From: Ghiorsea sp.
Lineage (GTDB): Bacteria; Pseudomonadota; Zetaproteobacteria; Mariprofundales; Mariprofundaceae
Reading direction: 5' to 3'
NCBI GenBank assembly: GCA_030950765.1
Contig: JAUZQX010000049.1
Span: forward strand, 1-6,059
DNA: 6,059 nt
Below are positions 1-6,003 of this stretch, piece after piece. The notes under the pieces were generated by a model. It did no database searches, had not been told where the DNA came from, and saw only the letters and a program-made list of their open reading frames with translations. A program made the translations under genes and the position numbers. Position 1 is the stretch's first letter. The number at the start of each line of letters is the position of its first letter.

Positions 1-738
1 GATGTGGCACGAAGTGGCCGAGATTTGATGTTGGCGATTGATTTATCGGGAAGTATGCAAGAGCAGGATTTCGAATTGAGCGGTAGGCGTGTGGATAGGT
101 TGACCGCCACCAAAGTGATTGCCAGCGACTTTATCAAGCAACGAGAAGGCGATCGTATCGGTCTGATTTTATTTGGCTCGCAAGCATATTTGCAAGCGCC
201 ACTTACATTCGACCGTAAAACCGTAAATCAATTTTTAAGCGAAGCGGTGATTGGCTTGGCGGGTAAGAAGACAGCCATTGGTGATGCCATTGGTTTGGCG
301 GTCAAACGCTTGAAAGATGTAAAAAATGCGAATGATTTGGTGTTGATTCTACTCACCGATGGAGAGAACACAGCAGGCGCACTTAAGCCCGAAGAAGCTG
401 TGGCATTGGCTAAGGAAATCGGTTTGCGTATTCACACTGTTGGCAGTGGTGCATCGGCGATGCGGGTATCGTCCTTTTTTGGTTCGCAGGTGATTAATCG
501 TTCTGCAGATTTGGATGAGACCATGCTCAAACACATTGCCGAAAGTACGGGGGGACGTTATTTCCGAGCTCATGATACCCAAGAGTTGGCACAAATTTAT
601 GCTGTAATTGACAAACTGGAGCCTGTGAAGCGCGATGCTGAAAAATTTCGCCCTGTGCGTGCGCTGTTTGTGTACCCATTGACGGTAAGTTTTGCCTTGT
701 TGATGTTATTATTGTGGTGGCGAGCGAGGTGGACATGA
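1..738 (+). CDS. batA: BatA, VWA-domain membrane protein (5' truncated by window)
   Basis: This is the 3' part of a BatA/aerotolerance-operon VWA protein. The reading frame is open from base 1, so the GTG at position 4 is an internal codon and not a start. Family members are usually about 320-340 residues, so roughly 80-95 N-terminal residues with the first membrane segments lie outside the window. The visible 245 residues contain a complete metal-ion-dependent adhesion site: DLSGS at fragment residues 14-18, Thr91 in KKTAIGDAIG, and Asp120 in LLTDGENT. The VWA domain is followed by a hydrophobic anchor at about residues 220-240, ending in WWRARWT. The VWA domain probably faces the periplasm and binds a protein partner through the metal. 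The stop overlaps the next gene's ATG by 4 bases, as expected for coupled bat genes. The family and domain call is firm; the physiological role (envelope or oxidative stress tolerance) is known only loosely for the family. Confidence 0.9.
   Translation, partial: DVARSGRDLMLAIDLSGSMQEQDFELSGRRVDRLTATKVIASDFIKQREGDRIGLILFGSQAYLQAPLTFDRKTVNQFLSEAVIGLAGKKTAIGDAIGLAVKRLKDVKNANDLVLILLTDGENTAGALKPEEAVALAKEIGLRIHTVGSGASAMRVSSFFGSQVINRSADLDETMLKHIAESTGGRYFRAHDTQELAQIYAVIDKLEPVKRDAEKFRPVRALFVYPLTVSFALLMLLLWWRARWT
726..730 (+). promoter_or_regulatory. Ribosome binding site for batB-batC
   Basis: GAGGT lies inside the end of batA, with 5 bases between GAGG and ATG 735, or 8 bases to ATG 738. It favours one of these ATGs over the upstream GTG at 714. 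Its location in the upstream coding sequence, with the ATGA stop/start overlap, points to translational coupling. Confidence 0.6.
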
Positions 739-2582
739 TGGAATTATCGCAAACATGGCAACATTTTCATTTCCTGCGCCCGTGGATGTTGTGGGTATTA
801 CTGTTTATTTTTTGGTTAGCCTATCAGGGTAGAAAAAATAGCGGTGGTTTATCGGCTTGGCAAAAAGTGGTGGCACCTGAATTGTTGGCTTATTTGAAGG
901 TTGGGCAAAGTAGCGCGGCTTCGCTTACTTTGTGGTGGCTGACCACGGTTGCTGCCGTGCTGATGGTGATTGCCATGGCAGGGCCTGTATGGAAAAAATT
1001 ACCCCAACCTGTATATGCCGACCAGTCGGCATTGGTGGTAGCTTTGGATTTGTCCAAATCCATGGATGCAGCGGATATAAAACCCAGTCGTTTAACGCGA
1101 GCCAAGCAGAAATTGATGGATTTATTGCACATGCGCGAGCAAGGGCAATCGGCACTTTTGGTGTTTGCAGGCTCGGCATTTGTGGTGACCCCGCTTACCG
1201 ATGACAGCGACACGATTTTATCCCAGCTTCAAGGGCTGACCACGGATATTATGCCTGTGCAAGGTGGCAATTTGGATGCAGGTTTAAGTAAAGCCTTGGA
1301 ATTGTTGCAGCAAGCATCCGTGCCGCACGGTCAGATATTACTGCTGACCGACTCGGATGATTATTCTAAAGTTATGGTGCAAAAGGTAATCAAGGCAGGG
1401 CATAGTCTATCGGTGATTGGTGTGGGTACAGTTGATGGTGCGCCAATTCCCAAGGTTAGAGGTGGGTTTGTCACGGACAGTCAGGGCAACATTGTGATTG
1501 CCAAATTGAATGAAGATAAGTTGCGCAAGTTAGCACTGTTGGGGCAAGGTTTTTATCACCGTTTGAGTGTGGATGATTCGGATATTGCAGGTTTGCTGGA
1601 TTCACCTGTGCAAGATATGTGGCAAAAACAACAGCAATCTACATCCATCACCCATGATACATGGCAGGAAGAGGGTTATTGGTTGCTGCTTTTGGCGCTG
1701 CTTTTGCTGCTGCCGCTATTTCGCAGGGGGGTATTGGTTATTGTATTGATGTTAACCTTGCAGCCTGCGCCCAGTGAAGCTGGGGTTTGGCAGGATTTAT
1801 GGCAATCAGCTGATAAGCAAGGCGAAGTGTTGATGCAGCAAAAGGATTATCAGCACGCACAAGATGTCTTTGAAGATCCGCGTTGGAAAGCTGCTGCTGC
1901 CTACCGTAACCAAGATTATCAGGCAGCTATGGATGCTTTTGCCAAGCTTGAACACCCTGATGCGGATGATTGGTATAATCAGGGTAATACTTTGGCAAAA
2001 CTAGGTAAATTGGATGAGGCGATTGAAGCCTACGATAAAGCTTTGGCCATGCAGTCTGATCATGCCGATGCGCTGGCGAACAAGAAACTGGTACAGGATT
2101 TAAAACAGCAGCAACAGGACAAAAATAAACAAAAGCAGGGTAAAGAAGGGGAAAACCAACAGGGGCAAGATAAACAAAAGCAGAATCAAGGTGAACAAGG
2201 TCAAAATAAAGAGCAACAAGGTAAGCAAGGTCAAGGGCAGCAGCGTCAATCGGGTGAAGACCAGAAGCAAGCTGGGCAACAGTCGCCACAAGGTAAGGAT
2301 GACCAGCAAAACAACCAGCAGCAGGATCAGCGTAAAAGCAAACAAAGTGAGCAGCAACCAGGAGGGCAAGCTCAGCCAGAACAAGCGGTTAAAGAGGTGA
2401 AAGATAAGCAAGGTATGATAAATCAGGAGTCTAATGACTTGGAAAAAACAGAAGCACAGCAGATGTTTGAGCAGCAGCTAAGGCGCGTACCTGACGACCC
2501 ATCTGGTTTATTGCGGCGTAAATTTTTATATCAATATCAGCGGCAGGCTGGGCAAGTGCCGCCAAGAGGTGAAGAATGGTAA
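735..2582 (+). CDS. batB: BatB-BatC fusion: VWA plus TPR membrane protein
   Basis: This 615-residue protein joins a BatB VWA module to a BatC TPR module. Numbered from ATG 735, membrane segments lie at about 14-31 and 61-86. The VWA domain spans about 97-290, with DLSKS at 105-109 and Asp206 in LLTDSDD. Hydrophobic stretches at about 315-342 follow, separated by an RR pair. The second stretch ends in APSEA and resembles a BatC signal-like segment. TPR-like helices occupy about 359-456 (clearest: WYNQGNTLAKLGKLDEAIEAY), then a Gln/Lys/Gly-rich linker at 457-553 and a conserved tail LRRVPDDPSGLLRRKF at about 582-597. An upstream in-frame GTG at 714 exists, but ATG 735 gives the ATGA overlap with batA and follows GAGG at a 5-base spacing; ATG 738 is equally possible. 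The VWA threonine position appears to be Gly. The tandem VWA/TPR proteins probably form the core of a Bat membrane complex with BatA and BatD. Confidence 0.93.
   Translation: MMELSQTWQHFHFLRPWMLWVLLFIFWLAYQGRKNSGGLSAWQKVVAPELLAYLKVGQSSAASLTLWWLTTVAAVLMVIAMAGPVWKKLPQPVYADQSALVVALDLSKSMDAADIKPSRLTRAKQKLMDLLHMREQGQSALLVFAGSAFVVTPLTDDSDTILSQLQGLTTDIMPVQGGNLDAGLSKALELLQQASVPHGQILLLTDSDDYSKVMVQKVIKAGHSLSVIGVGTVDGAPIPKVRGGFVTDSQGNIVIAKLNEDKLRKLALLGQGFYHRLSVDDSDIAGLLDSPVQDMWQKQQQSTSITHDTWQEEGYWLLLLALLLLLPLFRRGVLVIVLMLTLQPAPSEAGVWQDLWQSADKQGEVLMQQKDYQHAQDVFEDPRWKAAAAYRNQDYQAAMDAFAKLEHPDADDWYNQGNTLAKLGKLDEAIEAYDKALAMQSDHADALANKKLVQDLKQQQQDKNKQKQGKEGENQQGQDKQKQNQGEQGQNKEQQGKQGQGQQRQSGEDQKQAGQQSPQGKDDQQNNQQQDQRKSKQSEQQPGGQAQPEQAVKEVKDKQGMINQESNDLEKTEAQQMFEQQLRRVPDDPSGLLRRKFLYQYQRQAGQVPPRGEEW
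2103..2393 (+). repeat. Low-complexity Gln/Lys/Gly-coding tract within batB-batC
   Basis: About 97 codons are dominated by CAG, CAA, AAA, AAG, GGT and GGG. They encode a hydrophilic, probably disordered linker between the TPR helices and the conserved C-terminal motif. Short DNA units such as CAAGGTAAG and AAGGTCAA recur imperfectly, but no long exact tandem array is visible. The codons are those of a real in-frame coding region, because the reading frame continues into the conserved tail. Such tracts are common in gammaproteobacterial VWA/TPR fusion proteins and tend to vary in length between strains. Confidence 0.8.
2565..2571 (+). promoter_or_regulatory. Ribosome binding site for batD
   Basis: AGAGGTG lies within the last codons of the preceding gene, with 6 bases between GAGG and ATG 2576. 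It is the strongest Shine-Dalgarno in the Bat block and fixes the batD start despite the 7-base overlap. Confidence 0.75.
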
Positions 2583-4285
2583 AGTGGCTTGCTGGTTTAA
2601 TATTTTTATTGTTATTGCCCCATATGGCAGTGGCAGAAGTAAGTGCAAGCTTAAATCAATCTATTGTGCCATATGGTGAGTCGGTTCGGCTTACAGTGAC
2701 AGCCAAGGGTGATGTGGATGGAGAGCCAAATGTAGCCGTGCTGCGTGATGTTTTTGATATTTTGAGCCAAAGCCAGAGCAGTAATTTCAGTATGATTAAC
2801 GGCAGTATTAGTCGCAGTAAAACATGGGATTACAATCTGATGCCCAAACAAGATGGTATGATTCAAGTGCCTGCCATTGCGGTAGGTAATGAAAAGACCC
2901 AAGCCTTGATGTTACGCGTGTTGGATAACAGTCAGCAAAACCAAAGCACAGATAAGGTGCGCGATATATGGTTAGAAGCCGAGTTGGATAAGACGCAAGT
3001 GTATGTACAAGCACAAGTGGTGTTGACCATTAAACTGATACGCAGCGTTAACCTTAGCCAAGCCGAATTATCCGAGCCTGATATTCAAGGTGCAGTCGTG
3101 GAGCGCTTGGGCGAGGATAAGAATTATGAAGCAGTGGTGAGTGGACGCAGGGTCATTGTGAGTGAGCGCAAATATGCCATTTTCCCGCAGCATAGTGGTG
3201 AACTCACTATTCCTGCAATACGTTTCGATGGCGTGATTAGCGATAGCCGCAGCATGTTCACCCAAGGGCGTGCTAAGCGAGTACGTAGTAAACCCATGAC
3301 ATTACATGTGCTGCCCAAACCTGCGAGTTGGGATAAACATCAGCTTTGGATGCCAGCACAAGCTGTGGAATTGGAAGAGATTTTACCCGATGGGACTTTG
3401 CCTGAATATAAGGTGGGTGAGCCATTTACCCGCACCATTGAGCTAAGGGCGCAAGGGTTAACATCAGCACAATTACCGTCTTTATTGCAAGGAATAGATG
3501 TGACTGGGTTTAAGTTGTATCCCGACCAGCCTGAATTATCACAAGGAAAAAATAGCCAAGGTTTGGTGGGGGTACGCCGTGAAAAAGTGGCAATGATTCC
3601 AACGCATGCTGGCACTTTGCGTTTGCCAGAGATTCGCGTGACATGGTGGAATACAGAAACCAAAAAAGTGCAATCGGCTGTTATTGCAGCAAGAGAGATT
3701 GAGGTGCTGCCTACTGCACAAGGCAGTGTTAGCCAGATACCAGCTATCACGTCTTCGGTAACATCGCAACAGAGTCAAACCCAAACAGTGAAGCCACAGG
3801 CTGAACCGACAACTGAGCAGGCAACTGAGCAGGCAAAGCAACAAAACCAAGGGTTATTTTGGAAATGGTTTGCCCTTGTTTTTGCGGCATTGTGGTTGTT
3901 CACGTTGTTTTTATGGTGGAGAAGATCTAACAAAGATGTGATGCGGCAACAAGACAAGGGTGATGGTGCTCAGAAACTAAAGGCTGTTGAAAAACAATTG
4001 AATGTTGCTTGTAAAATGGGTGATACCCAACAGGTTTTAGACATCTTACCCAAGTGGGGTGCTGCTTTTTATCAGGATCAAAGTATACAATCACTGCTGC
4101 AGCTTAAAGGTAAGTCGGATGCTTTGGATAGTATGTTGCAAGCATTGCAGGCGGCACGTTATGCGGCAAAGGAAGAATCGAATTGGTCATGTGAAGGTTT
4201 GATGCAGGCATTAGATGATTTGAAAATAGCGCAATCAACACATCAAAGGCAAGCCAGTCAGCTTAAGTCTTTATATGACAAATAA
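2576..4285 (+). CDS. batD: BatD, oxygen-tolerance family membrane protein
   Basis: This 569-residue protein matches the BatD family in architecture. A signal peptide ends at about residue 20 (hydrophobic core LIFLLLLP, cleavage after AVA). The extracytoplasmic region at about 21-400 shows recurring Ig-like beta segments. BatD-typical phrases include VFDILSQSQSS, INGSISRSKTW, LMPKQDGMIQVPAI and, later, HAGTLRLPEIRVTWW. A Gln/Thr-rich spacer leads to one membrane segment at about 426-448 (LFWKWFALVFAALWLFTLFLWW) followed by RR. A cytoplasmic helical tail of about 120 residues completes the protein. The start overlaps the batB-batC stop by 7 bases and has a strong AGAGGTG 6 bases upstream, so the start is well supported. 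BatD is thought to act with the VWA proteins as a periplasmic or envelope-facing scaffold; no catalytic motif is visible. It is the last gene of the block before a 76-base gap. Confidence 0.9.
   Translation: MVKWLAGLIFLLLLPHMAVAEVSASLNQSIVPYGESVRLTVTAKGDVDGEPNVAVLRDVFDILSQSQSSNFSMINGSISRSKTWDYNLMPKQDGMIQVPAIAVGNEKTQALMLRVLDNSQQNQSTDKVRDIWLEAELDKTQVYVQAQVVLTIKLIRSVNLSQAELSEPDIQGAVVERLGEDKNYEAVVSGRRVIVSERKYAIFPQHSGELTIPAIRFDGVISDSRSMFTQGRAKRVRSKPMTLHVLPKPASWDKHQLWMPAQAVELEEILPDGTLPEYKVGEPFTRTIELRAQGLTSAQLPSLLQGIDVTGFKLYPDQPELSQGKNSQGLVGVRREKVAMIPTHAGTLRLPEIRVTWWNTETKKVQSAVIAAREIEVLPTAQGSVSQIPAITSSVTSQQSQTQTVKPQAEPTTEQATEQAKQQNQGLFWKWFALVFAALWLFTLFLWWRRSNKDVMRQQDKGDGAQKLKAVEKQLNVACKMGDTQQVLDILPKWGAAFYQDQSIQSLLQLKGKSDALDSMLQALQAARYAAKEESNWSCEGLMQALDDLKIAQSTHQRQASQLKSLYDK
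3811..3834 (+). repeat. Perfect 12-bp tandem repeat (two copies) in batD
   Basis: AACTGAGCAGGC occurs twice in direct succession and encodes the doubled peptide TEQA just before the batD membrane segment. The 12-base unit keeps the frame, so copy-number change would only lengthen or shorten the spacer. Confidence 0.9.
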
Positions 4286-4300
4286 AAAATAGCGTATTTT
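4286..4300 (+). other. AT-rich inverted repeat after batD
   Basis: AAAATA (4286-4291) and TATTTT (4295-4300) are perfect reverse complements around a GCG loop, directly after the batD stop codon. The stem has no GC pair and no long T run beyond the stem itself, so it is a weak candidate for a terminator. It could instead be a transcript-end hairpin or an AT-rich element upstream of the purE promoter. Confidence 0.35.
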
Positions 4301-4327
4301 GCCTGTATGCTTAAATATGGGTATGCT
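4299..4327 (+). promoter_or_regulatory. Candidate sigma70 promoter for purE
   Basis: TTGCCT (4299-4304) and TATGCT (4322-4327) are separated by 17 bases, the optimal spacing, and each matches the sigma70 consensus at four of six positions. Transcription would start at about 4334, giving a leader of about 28 bases before the GTG of purE. This is the only intergenic gap in the window with room for a full promoter. The heptamer GTATGCT occurs at both 4305 and 4321. Confidence 0.4.
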
Positions 4328-4351
4328 GCGCTGCTTTGAATATGTGAACAT

Positions 4352-4357
4352 GAGGTG
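4352..4357 (+). promoter_or_regulatory. Ribosome binding site for purE
   Basis: GAGGTG lies 4 bases (6 counted from GAGG) before the GTG at 4362 and supports this non-ATG start. An ATG at 4350 overlaps the motif but hits a TGA after two codons, so it is not an alternative start. Confidence 0.75.
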
Positions 4358-4361
4358 AGTT

Positions 4362-4835
4362 GTGGATAATATTAAAGTATTGATTTTGATGGGCAGCAAA
4401 AATGATATGCCTGTGATGAAAAAAACCGAAGCGGTGTTTGAAGAGTTTGGTGTGGCATATAAAACATTGGTGCGCTCAGCGCATCGTACACCTGAAGCCA
4501 CAGTTGAAGCGATTAAAGAAGCAGAAGAAGCGGGCTGCCAAGTCTTTATTTGTGCGGCAGGCATGGCAGCACATTTGGCGGGTGTGGTTTGCTCGAAAAC
4601 AGTGAAACCTGTGATTGGTGTGCCGATTGCATCGGGAGCTTTAAATGGTGAAGATGCGTTGCTTTCAACTGTGATGATGCCACCAGGTATGCCTGTGGCA
4701 ACTGTGGGCATCAATGGCTCAAAAAATGCAGGGCTTTTGGCTGTGCAGATGTTGGCACAAAATGATGAAGACTTAGCGCATAAACTTCGCTTTGATCGCG
4801 CTAAACAAGCTGAAGCTATTTTAGCAGACGATTAA
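4362..4835 (+). CDS. purE: PurE, N5-carboxyaminoimidazole ribonucleotide mutase
   Basis: This 157-residue cytoplasmic enzyme of de novo purine synthesis interconverts N5-CAIR and CAIR. Class I PurE signatures are clear. GSKNDMPVM at 11-19 corresponds to the GSxSD phosphate-binding loop. SAHRTPE at 39-45 carries the catalytic His41, and AAGMAAHLAG at 65-74 is the glycine-rich loop. ALLSTVMMPPGMPVATVGI leads into KNAGLLAVQML. AHRTP, rather than the AHKT of class II enzymes, argues for the bacterial mutase, which normally works with the ATP-dependent PurK. No purK lies beside it here, unlike the common purEK pair, so purK should be elsewhere in the genome. The length is normal for the family. 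The GTG start is supported by GAGGTG just upstream. The next gene follows after 7 bases and is probably co-transcribed. Confidence 0.95.
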   Translation: MDNIKVLILMGSKNDMPVMKKTEAVFEEFGVAYKTLVRSAHRTPEATVEAIKEAEEAGCQVFICAAGMAAHLAGVVCSKTVKPVIGVPIASGALNGEDALLSTVMMPPGMPVATVGINGSKNAGLLAVQMLAQNDEDLAHKLRFDRAKQAEAILADD

Positions 4836-4842
4836 TTCACGC

Positions 4843-5391
4843 ATGATGACATACCAGACCCGCCTTGCGGCGAAAGCTTTAAGGCAAGGTGGGTTGATTG
4901 CGCATCAAACATCAACACTGGCTGGTATTGCAGCGGATGTTCGGTGTAATAAGGGGGTGCGAAAGGCGCAAAGCTTTAAGCAACGCCAAGCGCCATTTCT
5001 GTTGCTTGCAAGCTCTGTGGATTTGGCTTTGAAACAGGCTGTGTATATCACACCTACACTACGCAAATTGGCGAAAGATGTATGGCCAGGTGCAGTGACG
5101 TTGGTATTTAAGGCGAATAAACATTTAAATCCTGCATGTTACCAAAGTGGATATATCGCTGTGCGTGTGGATAGCGATAAACAAACGAGGCAATTGGCGA
5201 AAGCATGTGGTGGTTTGCTACTTTCGAGTAGTTTTAACCGCAAAGCTAAGGAAAGAATACCTCTGCATTGCCAACATCGTTACCGTTTGAAGCGGCACTT
5301 ATCATGCGTGTTATCGCATCACCACCAAGGCAGCAGCCAAGCATCCAAGATATTCAAAATTACAGGTCATCGTGTTCAACAACTGCGTTAG
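4843..5391 (+). CDS. Divergent YrdC-domain protein (TsaC/Sua5-like)
   Basis: This 182-residue protein has the size and layout of a single-domain TsaC/YrdC protein, the family that makes threonylcarbamoyl-AMP for the t6A tRNA modification. Visible landmarks are GGLIAHQTST at 16-25 (position of the usual AYPTE strand), KQR at 46-48 (the KxR motif), DVWPGAVTLVF at 79-89 (canonical WPGPVT) and YIAVRV at 104-109. SFN at 130-132 fits the SxN motif, and ASKIFKITGHRVQQLR forms the closing strand region. The KxR and SxN residues are kept, but the YPTE substrate loop is changed to HQTS. The segment at about 133-165 is strongly His/Arg-rich in place of the usual NLSG-type continuation. It may be a true but diverged TsaC or a paralogue with an RNA-related role. 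The ATG at 4843 (or 4846) lies 7 bases after purE with no good Shine-Dalgarno, suggesting read-through expression. Confidence 0.75.
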   Translation: MMTYQTRLAAKALRQGGLIAHQTSTLAGIAADVRCNKGVRKAQSFKQRQAPFLLLASSVDLALKQAVYITPTLRKLAKDVWPGAVTLVFKANKHLNPACYQSGYIAVRVDSDKQTRQLAKACGGLLLSSSFNRKAKERIPLHCQHRYRLKRHLSCVLSHHHQGSSQASKIFKITGHRVQQLR

Positions 5392-5407
5392 AGGTTTGCT
5401 TCACTTT

Positions 5408-5420
5408 AAGTTTATAACTT
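5408..5420 (+). other. Short inverted repeat with -10-like core before gmhB
   Basis: AAGTT and AACTT flank a TAT loop. The segment includes TATAAC (5413-5418), which matches a sigma70 -10 box at five of six positions. No -35 at good spacing is visible: TTGCTT at 5396 is only 11 bases away. A weak gmhB promoter is possible, since a start at about 5425 would lie just before the ATG at 5440. The 48-base gap holds nothing else I can support. Confidence 0.2.
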
Positions 5421-5439
5421 CTTGCGTAAGCTTGCAGGC

Positions 5440-6003
5440 ATGAAACATTTAACAACTGTGTTGCTCGACCGCGACGGTGTGATTAACTTTGACTCCCCAG
5501 ATTACATTTTAAACCCTGAACAGTGGTTGCCCATTCCAGGTAGCCTTGAAGCCATTGCCAAGCTTAAACAAGCAGGTTTGCAGGTTACAGTGTGTAGTAA
5601 TCAGTCGGCAATTGGGCGGGGCATGATAAATCAGGCAATGTTTGATGCTATTCAAACCAAAATGGTTGCCGCCACAGAGAAGGCAGGTGGAAGTTTTGAT
5701 TATATTGCAGTGTGCCCGCATGGTCCTGATGATGGTTGTGTTTGTCGCAAACCTTTGCCGGGTATGTTGTTGGATACATTTCAAGCCTTAAATATTCAGG
5801 ATAAAAACACAGCTATCATGGTTGGTGATTCCTACCGAGATGTACAGGCTGCTTATGCGGCTGGCATTGATGCACTTTTGGTAAGCAGTGGTTATGGTGA
5901 TGCGGATATGATTTTTGAAAAATCAAAACAACTGATGCCCAACATTCAGATGTTTGCCAATTTGGCAGATGCCACACAATTTATTTTAGAAGGTGAACAA
6001 TGA
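5440..6003 (+). CDS. gmhB: GmhB, D,D-heptose 1,7-bisphosphate 7-phosphatase
   Basis: This HAD-superfamily phosphatase removes the 7-phosphate of D-glycero-D-manno-heptose 1,7-bisphosphate in the cytoplasm. The step belongs to ADP-heptose synthesis for the LPS inner core. From ATG 5440 it is 187 residues, close to the usual ~190. HAD motif I is LDRDG, with nucleophile Asp10 and acid/base Asp12. Motif II is SNQS at 53-56, the motif III lysine is Lys104 in RKPLPGM, and motif IV is GDSYRD at 129-134. A zinc site is formed by Cys92, His94, Cys100 and Cys102 in CPHGPDDGCVC. These features separate it from generic HAD enzymes; a histidinol-phosphatase-like paralogue is the main alternative. An in-frame TTG at 5422 would add six residues that do not resemble the family N-terminus; neither start has a strong Shine-Dalgarno. 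The stop overlaps the next start by 4 bases. Confidence 0.92.
   Translation: MKHLTTVLLDRDGVINFDSPDYILNPEQWLPIPGSLEAIAKLKQAGLQVTVCSNQSAIGRGMINQAMFDAIQTKMVAATEKAGGSFDYIAVCPHGPDDGCVCRKPLPGMLLDTFQALNIQDKNTAIMVGDSYRDVQAAYAAGIDALLVSSGYGDADMIFEKSKQLMPNIQMFANLADATQFILEGEQ
5990..5995 (+). promoter_or_regulatory. Ribosome binding site for the gene at 6000
   Basis: AAGGTG within the last codons of gmhB, with 6 bases between AAGG and ATG 6000, supports a real, translationally coupled downstream gene even though only 20 of its codons are visible. Confidence 0.65.

Noticed and set aside
4..6. GTG at position 4 as the start of batA
   Set aside because: The frame is open to the window edge and the VWA metal motif begins within 14 residues, whereas BatA proteins have an N-terminal membrane region before it.
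714..716. GTG at 714 as the start of the batB-batC gene
   Set aside because: It would overlap batA by 25 bases without a ribosome site, while ATG 735 has GAGG 5 bases upstream and the typical ATGA overlap.
2100..2411. Leucine-rich minus-strand open frame opposite the batB-batC linker, resembling a membrane protein
   Set aside because: It is the reverse complement of the Gln/Lys codons, which read as Leu/Phe; it has no ribosome site or family resemblance, and the plus-strand frame continues into a conserved motif.
4271..4714. 147-codon minus-strand open frame opposite purE
   Set aside because: purE on the plus strand is unambiguous, and the antisense product shows no recognisable domain or upstream Shine-Dalgarno.
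5230..5391. Possible frameshift in the C-terminal part of the YrdC-like gene, because of its His/Arg-rich composition
   Set aside because: The frame ends with ASKIFKITGHRVQQLR, which fits the usual YrdC closing strand, and the total length is normal, so the frame appears intact.
5727..5763. Short zinc loop of GmhB (CPHGPDDGCVC) compared with the longer E. coli loop
   Set aside because: The compact CPHxPDDGCxCRKP form is common in this family, so it is not unusual.
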